Source: Gammaproteobacteria bacterium (GTDB lineage: Bacteria > Pseudomonadota > Gammaproteobacteria > JABCZS01). Taken from it: a DNA stretch of 64,000 nt. This document shows, one piece after another, positions 57,076 through 64,000 of this stretch; within the stretch, counting starts at the first letter, position 1; each line of letters begins with the position of its first letter. The stretch spans positions 57,290-121,289 of the forward strand of contig JABDAR010000003.1 of the NCBI GenBank assembly GCA_013289085.1, in the 5' to 3' direction. Below the pieces are notes generated by a model that worked only from the letters and a program-made list of their open reading frames with translations, was not told the DNA's origin and did no database searches. The translations under genes and the position numbers were made by a program.

Positions 57076-57894
57076 TTTAGGGCTATTCATAACATGAAAG
57101 ACTGGGTGTCTTTACATGAATTATTAGCTTATTTGGGAGAAGGATATGCTGAGAGAAGTGTTCGTCGTTGGCTGAATGAGTTTATAAAAGAGAGTACTGT
57201 AGAAAAAAAGGGACAAAAACGAGGAACTTTATATAGAGCCAATCCCACCGGCATTATAAAAGAGCTTCATCGCTTATTGTTCGCTGATGAATATAAAGAA
57301 TTAATTGCATATATAAGACAGCCGTTATATTTGAAAAAACCTATATCTTACCAAAAGCAGTGGTTAGAAAATTATATTCCTAATAAAACTTTTTATTTAT
57401 CTGATATGGATCGACATATATTAAGAGAAAGAGGAGAGCGTCTTTATAATCATGCTGTTGCTGGGACTTATGCAAAACATATTTATAATCATTTAATGAT
57501 AGATCTTTCTTTTAACTCTTCTCGCTTAGAAGGAAACACTTAAATCATAAAGAAGCTATTCGCTATTTAATTGAAAATGCAGAAAAAATAAATATAAATT
57601 TTGAAACAATTTGTACACTACATTATTTGCTTGCTGATGGATTGTTATCACCAGGGCGAGTATCGCGCAGCACGACGTGAATTATTAAAGAATATTATTC
57701 TTATGCAATTAACTGGCAACGCGACTCAAGATTATGTGGAAAAGGAAACGCAGCGATTGATACCCATGATCGATCAAGCAGAATTCATTAAAACCATCAA
57801 TGAAGAACTTAGCGTTTTGGCACCTAGTCATATTGCAGGTCTTGGTATTACTAAAGAACAACTTATTGCTTGGCAGGAATGGCAGAAGAAATAA
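57046..57894 (+). pseudogene. Fic family protein with winged-helix N-terminus, decayed
   Basis: The first part (57046-57543) encodes a winged-helix-like domain (LHELLAYLGEGYAERSVRRW) and the Fic N-terminal helices ending SFNSSRLEGNT, where a stop follows. In the next frame HLNHKEAIRYLIENAEKINI to LLADGLLSPG continues, and in a third frame GEYRAARRELLKNIILM to LITKEQLIAWQEW-like sequence (ends GITKEQLIAWQEWQKK) gives the usual Fic C-terminus. Two internal deletions are implied: one after EGNT, one after LLSPG. The second removed the HPFxDGNGR AMPylation motif, which is nowhere in the region. Its 3' end overlaps convergent rsmD by 32 bases. Confidence 0.78.
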
Positions 57895-58435
57895 TTAGCA
57901 ATCCATAATATACTTGCCCAGCTTTTTTATTTTGTATGAGTTCTAATGACTCTGGAAAAATAATATTTGTGAGTGGCTGATTGTGTTCGATATAAATTTT
58001 TGCGTTTGGTGATAATAGTTGTTGTGAAACTAATAATTCTAAACACGGTTTTATTAAATTTTCTGCATAAGGTGGGTCTAAAAAAATAATATCGAAGGTT
58101 TCGCCTTCGGTTTTTTTGAGCCAGGTGAGGGCGTCGGTTTTTGCGAATGAGGCATTTGTTATTTTTAAATTTTCGCTGTTTTGTTTTAGATTGCGAATAA
58201 TGTGGGTGTCTTTTTCTATAAATGTGACATGTTGTGCGCCTCTGGAGATGGCTTCAAATCCAAGTGCGCCGCTGCCTGCGAATAAGTCTAAACATTGTGC
58301 GCCGCTAATGTCTGTTTGCAGCCAATTAAATAAAGTTTCGCGAATGCGATTGGGTGTGGGGCGTACGATTTCATCAGGAACAGTGATGAGGCGTGAGCGC
58401 AATGTGCCGCCAATGATTCTAATTTTGCTGTTCAT
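57863..58435 (-). CDS. rsmD: 16S rRNA (guanine966-N2)-methyltransferase RsmD
   Basis: RsmD methylates G966 of 16S rRNA. The 190-aa protein shows the family start IRIIGGTLRSRLITVPD, RPTPNRIRETLFNWL, the SAM site CLDLFAGSGALGFEAISRGA (about 43-62), and the catalytic DPPY in FDIIFLDPPYAENL. The start overlaps the 3' end of the upstream M16 gene by 17 bases, so it is part of that minus-strand unit. Association with M16 peptidases and ftsY is conserved in gammaproteobacteria. Confidence 0.94.
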   Translation of the reverse strand: MNSKIRIIGGTLRSRLITVPDEIVRPTPNRIRETLFNWLQTDISGAQCLDLFAGSGALGFEAISRGAQHVTFIEKDTHIIRNLKQNSENLKITNASFAKTDALTWLKKTEGETFDIIFLDPPYAENLIKPCLELLVSQQLLSPNAKIYIEHNQPLTNIIFPESLELIQNKKAGQVYYGLLIISSAIPAKQ

Positions 58436-59840
58436 TAACGCCCAGTGTTACAGTGACTAGATTTTTCGAGCCTACATAATCATTAAATACACGTTTAATA
58501 TCATCGATAGTGACGGCATTTATTTTTGCTAAATAATCATCGTAATAATTAAGCGGTAATTTATAAAAAGCGATAGTGGCCACATGTTGTGCAAGCGCCG
58601 CATTAGAATCAAAAGCCATTAAAAATTTCCCGGCAATATTTTGTTTAGCTTTATCCAATTCTTTTTGTGAGGGGCCATTGGCTGTAAATGTTTTTAAATG
58701 ATCTTGCGTTAGCGCGAGGGCTGTAGCACTCGCATCATTACGTGTTTGTAAGGAAATAATAAAGGGACCTTTTTGCTTCATGGGGGAAACTTGGCTTCGA
58801 ACAGAATAGGCTAAGCCTTGTTGCTCGCGTACGATTTCAAATAATTGTGAGGATAAACCACTGCCGCCTAAAATTTCATTGCCTACATAAAATGCAAAAA
58901 AATCAGGATTATTTTTTTCTAAAGTAGGTAATCCTAGCAAAATATGTTTTTGCGTAGAAGGATAGTCAATATGTTCAATAATGGTTGCAGCAGGTAAGGT
59001 CACTTTGGGAATTTCAGCTGCAGCTTCGCCTAAAGGTAAGGCTTGACCAAAATTCTCAGAAATTATTTCTGCTTCTTCACGCGTCAAATCGCCAGTAACC
59101 ACGAGAATAGCATTTTGGGTATTATAAAAACGCTGATAAAAATGATTAATATCATCTAATGTAAATGCAGTAATGGTTTCTGCTTCACCTAAAATAGGCG
59201 AGCCATAAGGATGCGCAGCGTACATGGCATGATAAAAAGCATTGCTGGCCAGCGCTTGTGGAGATTGATTTTGTGCAGCAATGGCGGTTAATAATTGTTC
59301 TTTTTCCAGTGCAAGCGAGTTATCAGTAAAATAGCTTGCGGAAAATATATGAGTCAATAAATCTATCGCGGGCAAACTTTCTTCATCAAAAGCCAAAGTG
59401 CGCAGTGCTATTGTCGCTGCATCACGGGATATAGACGTATTAAATAGGGCGCCCAATGATTCAAATTTTTCCACGATGGCATCGGTTGCTAAGGCTTGCG
59501 TGTCTTTACCAATCAGTTGGTTGGTGATTTGTGCAATACCGGGTGTCGTACCATCATAGGCACTTCCTGCTGAAAAAATGACTTGGATATCAATAATAGG
59601 TAAGTTATCAATGGGAAGAAAATAAGTGTTTAAACCTTGTGAGGTTTGCCATGATTGAATAGCGAGTAAATGGTTTTCGCGGGATGCCGTATTTGTTTGC
59701 TCATTAGATGATGAAACAGGCGTTTTTTTGTTAATAAAAAAATAATTAGCACAAACACCTAGAGTAATTAAAATAGCCAATATCCACCAAATATTGGTGA
59801 AAAAAGGTTTACGACGACGAGACCTACTCCTGTGCAGCAT
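58419..59840 (-). CDS. M16 family peptidase homologue, catalytically inactive partner, membrane-anchored
   Basis: The 473-aa protein has a basic N-terminus and one membrane helix (NIWWILAILITLGVCANYFF), then an M16 fold (LPIIDIQVIFSAGSAYDGTT, YAAHPYGSPILGEAETI, LGLPTLEKNNPDFFAFYVGN). The HxxEH zinc motif is absent at the place where the partner has it, so it is probably the non-catalytic half of a heterodimer. It overlaps the active subunit gene by 17 bases. The substrate is unknown. Confidence 0.87.
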   Translation of the reverse strand: MLHRSRSRRRKPFFTNIWWILAILITLGVCANYFFINKKTPVSSSNEQTNTASRENHLLAIQSWQTSQGLNTYFLPIDNLPIIDIQVIFSAGSAYDGTTPGIAQITNQLIGKDTQALATDAIVEKFESLGALFNTSISRDAATIALRTLAFDEESLPAIDLLTHIFSASYFTDNSLALEKEQLLTAIAAQNQSPQALASNAFYHAMYAAHPYGSPILGEAETITAFTLDDINHFYQRFYNTQNAILVVTGDLTREEAEIISENFGQALPLGEAAAEIPKVTLPAATIIEHIDYPSTQKHILLGLPTLEKNNPDFFAFYVGNEILGGSGLSSQLFEIVREQQGLAYSVRSQVSPMKQKGPFIISLQTRNDASATALALTQDHLKTFTANGPSQKELDKAKQNIAGKFLMAFDSNAALAQHVATIAFYKLPLNYYDDYLAKINAVTIDDIKRVFNDYVGSKNLVTVTLGVNEQQN

Positions 59841-61185
59841 CTACTTCTCCTTGAATCGATTGCGGTTTTAAAATAGCAACCGTCATATATTCTGGAATTA
59901 AATATTTTTGTGCGACTAGTTGAATTTGTTCTGGGGTGATAATTAATAATTCTTGTAAAAATTCATTACCCATATCCCACGGTAGGCCCACACTTTCAAG
60001 ACTGCCAATTTCATCCGCTTGTGCTTCAATAGAATCAAGTTTATAAATTTCGGTCGCCATAATTTGTTTGCGGGCACGATTAAGCTCTTGTTCGCTCACT
60101 AAATTTTGTTTCAGTAGAGCGATTTGCTCGAGTAATGCCGCTTCTAATTGATAAATCCCAATACCACTGGCAGGCACGGCGCTTAAGGTAAATAAATTAG
60201 CATCACGTAAGAAAGGATCATAATTGGTGCTCGCCACACTGGCGATACGTTGATTGCGAATCAGTTCTTTAGAAAATCGTGCGCTTTGTCCGCCATCTAA
60301 AATACTACTTAATAGGGTTAGGGCTGCAGGCTCCCAAAGTTCTTGAGTACTATTTAATACAGGAGCATGAAAACCCATGATCAAATAAGGCAATGTTGCA
60401 GGAACGTTTACGGTAATACGTTTTTGACCTAAGGGCTTTACCTCAGGTTGTGGTTTTAGCACGGGCAAGGTTTTTTCTTTAATATCTCCAAAATATTCTT
60501 GCGCTAAGCCATAAACTTTCTCTGGATTGACATCGCCAATGACTACGACAATGGCATTATTAGGTCCATACCAGGCATCATACCAATTTTTAACATCATC
60601 CAAAGTAGTTGCAGCCACATCTGCATGCCAGCCTATCGGTAGAACACGATAGGGACTTGAATCAAATGCAGTGGCTAAAAAACGTTCATACGTTAAAACG
60701 ATAGGCTGATCATCAACCCGCATGCGGCGCTCTTCTAGGATCACTTGTTTTTCTTTTTCAAAAATAGCTTCATCATCAACAATCAAATGTTGCATACGGT
60801 CAGCTTCTAATACAAAAACAGCTTCTAAATATTGGGCTGGCAACGTTTGCAAATAACCCGTGTAGTCATAGTAAGCAAACGCATTTAAATGACCGCCCAA
60901 GGCATAAATGGTATCTGTAAAAGTACTGCCCGGATTATGCTTTGTGCCTTTAAACATCATATGTTCAAGAAAATGTGATAACCCTGTGCGACCATTGGTT
61001 TCATAAGTGGACCCAACTTTATACCAGACTTGCATGGTTGCAATAGGGGCGCGATGATCGGGGCGGACGATGAGTGTTAAGCCATTATCCAATTGATATT
61101 TGTGAGTGTTAATCGTGCTGCTTTGTGCAAAACAAGGCAGTGCGAAGCATGTAATAAGAAAAAAGGAAAGTAAGCGTGTCAACAT
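59824..61185 (-). CDS. M16 family zinc metallopeptidase, active subunit
   Basis: The 453-aa protein has a signal peptide (LLSFFLITCFALPCFA before QSSTI) and the inverse zinc motif in GLSHFLEHMMFKGTKH (HxxEH, about 66-70), with the downstream Glu in the EKEKQVILEERRMRVDD segment. It is a pitrilysin-like processing protease in the periplasm that likely works with the anchored homologue downstream. It diverges from ftsY with only about 50 bases between them. Confidence 0.93.
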   Translation of the reverse strand: MLTRLLSFFLITCFALPCFAQSSTINTHKYQLDNGLTLIVRPDHRAPIATMQVWYKVGSTYETNGRTGLSHFLEHMMFKGTKHNPGSTFTDTIYALGGHLNAFAYYDYTGYLQTLPAQYLEAVFVLEADRMQHLIVDDEAIFEKEKQVILEERRMRVDDQPIVLTYERFLATAFDSSPYRVLPIGWHADVAATTLDDVKNWYDAWYGPNNAIVVVIGDVNPEKVYGLAQEYFGDIKEKTLPVLKPQPEVKPLGQKRITVNVPATLPYLIMGFHAPVLNSTQELWEPAALTLLSSILDGGQSARFSKELIRNQRIASVASTNYDPFLRDANLFTLSAVPASGIGIYQLEAALLEQIALLKQNLVSEQELNRARKQIMATEIYKLDSIEAQADEIGSLESVGLPWDMGNEFLQELLIITPEQIQLVAQKYLIPEYMTVAILKPQSIQGEVDAAQE

Positions 61186-61236
61186 CTCGCAATAGTAGCG
61201 GCATGCATGCTAAAATGCAAGATTTGGAGCATAAAC

Positions 61237-62166
61237 ATGTTGTCTAGTTTATTTACCCGGCTAAAGAACGGGCTCACAAAAACCCGTCAGCATATGACAC
61301 AAGCCATTGCCAACTCTTTGCTCGGCGAAAAATTTACTGATGCCCAAATTTTAGAAGAAATAGAAACACAATTATTGATGGCTGATGTAGGCGTGAAAGC
61401 CACAGAGAAAATCATTGATCAATTAATTCAAGAACGTGCCCGCAATAATTTGCGCGACGCACCACACTTGTTTGAGATTTTAAATACCGCATTATTGGAT
61501 ATACTTAAACCTTGCGAACATCCGTTAGCTGTATCCAGTCATCACCCCTATGTGATTTTAATGGTAGGGATTAATGGTGCTGGAAAAACAACGACGATAG
61601 GTAAACTTGCCAAACGACTACAATCAGAAGGTAAAACGGTATTATTGGCTGCGGGCGATACTTTTCGTGCTGCAGCTATTGAACAATTACAAGTATGGGG
61701 GGAGAGAAATCATATTCCGGTGATTTCGGGAATACCAGGCGGTGATAGTGCAGCGATTATTTTTGATGCACTCAATGCTGCAAAAGCGCGAAATATTGAT
61801 GTAGTGATTGCTGATACGGCGGGTCGTTTACATACACAGCAACATTTAATGGATGAATTAGCGAAAATAAAACGTGTAATTCGTAAATTTGATAATAGTG
61901 CGCCACATGAAGTGATGTTGGTATTAGATGCAGGAATAGGCCAAAATGCACTGCAACAAGCCAAACAATTTCAAGCATCAGTTGAGGTAAGTGGCATTAC
62001 TGTCACTAAATTAGACGGTACAGCAAAAGGCGGAATTGTATTTGCAATGGCGGAAGAATTGCGTTTACCGATTCGATTTATTGGGGTGGGGGAAGCGATT
62101 GATGATTTACGCCCATTCGAGGCCAATGATTTTGTGCGTGCTTTGCTTACGGTTCCGGAAGAATAA
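61237..62166 (+). CDS. ftsY: Signal recognition particle receptor FtsY
   Basis: FtsY docks SRP-ribosome complexes at the inner membrane. The 309-aa product comprises the N and G domains only: LFTRLKNGLTKTRQHMTQ, GINGAGKTTTIGKLAKRL (about 106-123), DTFRAAAIEQL, DTAGRLHTQ and TKLDGTAKGG. The long acidic A domain of E. coli FtsY (497 aa) is missing, as in many bacteria. GGAG precedes the ATG at 61237; the longer frame upstream is not favoured. ftsE follows after 10 bases. Confidence 0.95.
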   Translation: MLSSLFTRLKNGLTKTRQHMTQAIANSLLGEKFTDAQILEEIETQLLMADVGVKATEKIIDQLIQERARNNLRDAPHLFEILNTALLDILKPCEHPLAVSSHHPYVILMVGINGAGKTTTIGKLAKRLQSEGKTVLLAAGDTFRAAAIEQLQVWGERNHIPVISGIPGGDSAAIIFDALNAAKARNIDVVIADTAGRLHTQQHLMDELAKIKRVIRKFDNSAPHEVMLVLDAGIGQNALQQAKQFQASVEVSGITVTKLDGTAKGGIVFAMAEELRLPIRFIGVGEAIDDLRPFEANDFVRALLTVPEE

Positions 62167-62176
62167 AGGTTAATTT

Positions 62177-62836
62177 ATGATCAGTTGTCAACATGTGACT
62201 AAATCTTATCCTGGTGGTTTTACTGCCCTAAATGATATTGATTTTGAATTATCACAAGGAAAAATGGCTTTTTTAACTGGCCACAGTGGTGCGGGGAAAA
62301 GTACTTTATTGCGTCTCATTGCGCTTATTGAACGTGCTACGCGCGGAAAAATGATAATCAATGGTTTTGATTTGAATAAAGTTTCTGGTCACCATTTGCC
62401 TTATTTTCGGCGCAGTGTGGGCGTTATTTTTCAAGATCATCGTTTATTGATGGATAGAACTGTATTTGATAATGTTGCTTTGCCGTTAGTGATTGCTGGT
62501 TTTTCTCATTATGAAATTAAAAAACGGGTGCAAGCAGCCCTTGATAAAGTAGGTTTATTAAATAAAATTTCACGTTTTCCTGTGGCTTTATCAGGTGGTG
62601 AGCAGCAACGTGTCGGTATTGCGCGCGCAGTTGTGAACAAACCTACATTGTTACTTGCTGATGAACCTACGGGTAATTTAGATCCCATTATTTCAGCAGA
62701 TGTGATGAAATTATTTTCTGAATTTAATCAAGTGGGGGTGACGGTATTAGTTGCCAGTCATGATCTTGATTTGATTTCTACGATGTCTTACCCCGTATTT
62801 GTTTTAGAAGATGGACGATTATGCAAAGACAAGTAA
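62177..62836 (+). CDS. ftsE: Cell division ATPase FtsE
   Basis: FtsE, with FtsX, controls peptidoglycan hydrolases at the septum. The 219-aa ATPase has Walker A GHSGAGKSTLLRL (about 35-47), DHRLLMDRTVFDNVALPL, the signature LSGGEQQRVGIARAV and Walker B LLLADEPTGNLD. It belongs to the conserved ftsY-ftsE-ftsX operon, and its 3' end overlaps ftsX by 16 bases. Confidence 0.95.
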   Translation: MISCQHVTKSYPGGFTALNDIDFELSQGKMAFLTGHSGAGKSTLLRLIALIERATRGKMIINGFDLNKVSGHHLPYFRRSVGVIFQDHRLLMDRTVFDNVALPLVIAGFSHYEIKKRVQAALDKVGLLNKISRFPVALSGGEQQRVGIARAVVNKPTLLLADEPTGNLDPIISADVMKLFSEFNQVGVTVLVASHDLDLISTMSYPVFVLEDGRLCKDK

Positions 62837-63738
62837 ACACATATTTTATGCAACATTTACAAGCCTTGATCAGCAGTTTAGGCGCAATGTGGCGCGCGCC
62901 ACTGGCAAGTATCATGACACTCCTTGTGATTGCAATTGCGCTGGCCTTACCTGCGGGCCTTTATGTGTTCGTACACAATATGCAAACTATTACTCAAGAT
63001 TGGCAAAGTGGTGCGCAGTTGTCCTTATTTGTAAAAGATGATGTAACAGACGCACGTGCAAAAATCATTAGCCAAGAGATTAAAACTTATCCGGGCGTTG
63101 GAGATGTACAATTTTTAACGCGCGACGCTGCATTTGCAGAATTTAAAACCTTATCTGGTTTTCCAGAAATGTTAGATACATTGCCAGACAATCCACTACC
63201 GGCAGTGATAATTGTGCATCCTACATTTACCGATCCTATGTTGTTACAAAAATTAGAAAAAACTTTAAAAGCGATACCAGAAGTGGCCTTAGTGCAACTC
63301 GATATGGAATGGGTGCAACGTTTATCGGCGTTATTACAAGTCGGTGAAAAAATCGTTTGGATTTTAATGTTGTTTTTATGCGCGGCAGTCGTATTAATTA
63401 TCGGCAATACCATACGCTTAGCGATTTTTAATCGTCAAGATGAAATTGCCATTATTAAACTTGTCGGTGGCACCAATGCCTTTATTCGCAGACCCTTCTT
63501 ATATACAGGCATTATGTACGGATTATTTGGTTCCATCTTGGCCGTCATCATGATAACTGGTGCCTTATTGGTATTAGGCAATCCTATCGAATCCTTGGCA
63601 AGCGCCTATCAAACTGATTATAAAATCTTGGGCTTAAGTATCGGCAAAGGATTAGATCTATTATTCTTAGGCACCCTCCTAGGCTGGCTAGGCGCCGCGA
63701 TTTTTGTACATTATCATCTAAAACGGATTGAGCCTTAA
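62821..63738 (+). CDS. ftsX: Cell division permease-like protein FtsX
   Basis: FtsX is the membrane half of FtsEX and passes the ATPase signal to periplasmic hydrolase activators. The 305-aa protein has a first helix (ASIMTLLVIAIALALPAGLYVFVHN, split: ASIMTLLVIAIALALP then AGLYVFVHN), a periplasmic loop (about 58-170) and three further helices including VLIIGNTIRLAIFNRQDEIA then IIKLVGGTNAFIRRPFLY. It starts inside ftsE. No rpoH follows in the window; 83 bases later a minus-strand frame ends. Confidence 0.95.
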   Translation: MQRQVNTYFMQHLQALISSLGAMWRAPLASIMTLLVIAIALALPAGLYVFVHNMQTITQDWQSGAQLSLFVKDDVTDARAKIISQEIKTYPGVGDVQFLTRDAAFAEFKTLSGFPEMLDTLPDNPLPAVIIVHPTFTDPMLLQKLEKTLKAIPEVALVQLDMEWVQRLSALLQVGEKIVWILMLFLCAAVVLIIGNTIRLAIFNRQDEIAIIKLVGGTNAFIRRPFLYTGIMYGLFGSILAVIMITGALLVLGNPIESLASAYQTDYKILGLSIGKGLDLLFLGTLLGWLGAAIFVHYHLKRIEP

Positions 63739-63821
63739 AAGATCCTGACCCCCAGATTCTCTAGCTAATGATACATGAGCTGCCTTTATTTGTATCGAGT
63801 TCATTTCGTTGGGCGTAATTC

Positions 63822-64000
63822 TCATGATAAATTATTTTTTTTGATAAGTTGTTTTAAATTCAATAACAATGGCGTTAACTCTTTATGATTTAATGATTTT
63901 TCCAGTTTACTGTTAACATCATCTAACATTTGCAAATATTTGGTTATAATAGCTCCGATATTAAGGGAAATCAGGGGATAAGTAAGGGCTTTGCGCTTCA
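63822..64000 (-). CDS. Unknown protein, C-terminal part only (runs off the right edge)
   Basis: An open frame of 58 codons enters from the right edge on the minus strand with no start in the window and stops at TGA (63822-63824). It reads ...GAIITKYLQMLDDVNSKLEK then SLNHKELTPLLLNLKQLIKK and NNLS. The helical, Leu/Lys-rich composition looks like real coding sequence, but the length is too short to assign a family. It would be convergent with ftsX. Confidence 0.45.
   Translation of the reverse strand, partial: KRKALTYPLISLNIGAIITKYLQMLDDVNSKLEKSLNHKELTPLLLNLKQLIKKNNLS

Noticed and set aside
57601..57894. Independent 97-aa gene
   Set aside because: Its first residues come from shifted Fic coding sequence and the remainder matches the usual Fic C-terminus, so it is part of the pseudogene.

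Overview
The window is a low-GC (roughly 38 percent by eye) gammaproteobacterial chromosome segment that contains the replication origin. Gene content and order (leftward dnaA-dnaN-recF-gyrB; rightward rpmH-rnpA-yidD-yidC-mnmE-mnmG ... rsmG-parA-parB; paired M16 peptidases beside ftsY-ftsE-ftsX; outer-membrane barrels resembling the Legionella Lpg1974 family) suggest a Legionellales-type organism related to Legionella, Coxiella or Berkiella. The genus is an inference; no database search was possible.

Layout. 1-4.8 kb: the end of an outer-membrane barrel gene, then zinc uptake (znuA, znuCB), with queF directly in front of znuA and a periplasmic solute-binding gene coupled to znuB. 4.8-8 kb: glmU-glmS (UDP-GlcNAc supply). 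8-18.1 kb: a surface-polysaccharide cluster with a two-domain glycosyltransferase, an acyltransferase, a GT2 glycosyltransferase, the complete dTDP-rhamnose set (rfbB, rfbD, rfbA, rfbC), pgi, and the Wzm/Wzt exporter. 18.1-33.6 kb: the origin region. oriC lies at about 24.15-24.78 kb, transcription diverges away from it on both sides, and two perfect parS sites lie inside recF, about 11 kb from parAB. 33.6-42.1 kb: membrane and housekeeping genes (yihY-like, mdh, rpmE, ldcA), then a run of a DUF945 protein, an ABC-2 exporter, a small barrel and a secreted cysteine-paired beta-propeller protein.

42.1-43.8 kb holds an AAA ATPase with a nuclease-like C-terminus, bracketed by three copies of one long palindrome. 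This is the best candidate here for an unusual mobile or self-regulating unit. 43.8-48.8 kb: an esterase, an L,D-transpeptidase, an Smr protein and a tandem array of three near-identical outer-membrane proteins whose differences fall in presumed surface loops. 48.8-55.2 kb: comM, ubiK, speA, a DUF445 protein, an outer-membrane protein and rsmJ. 55.2-57.9 kb is a decaying patch: an ABC exporter broken at a seven-G tract, and a Fic pseudogene that has lost its catalytic motif but keeps four upstream TGGCCGT repeats. 58-63.7 kb: rsmD, two M16 peptidases, ftsY, ftsE, ftsX. A partial unknown gene runs off the right edge on the minus strand.

No tRNA, rRNA, CRISPR array or transposase was seen. The only stretch over 300 bases without a gene is the origin.
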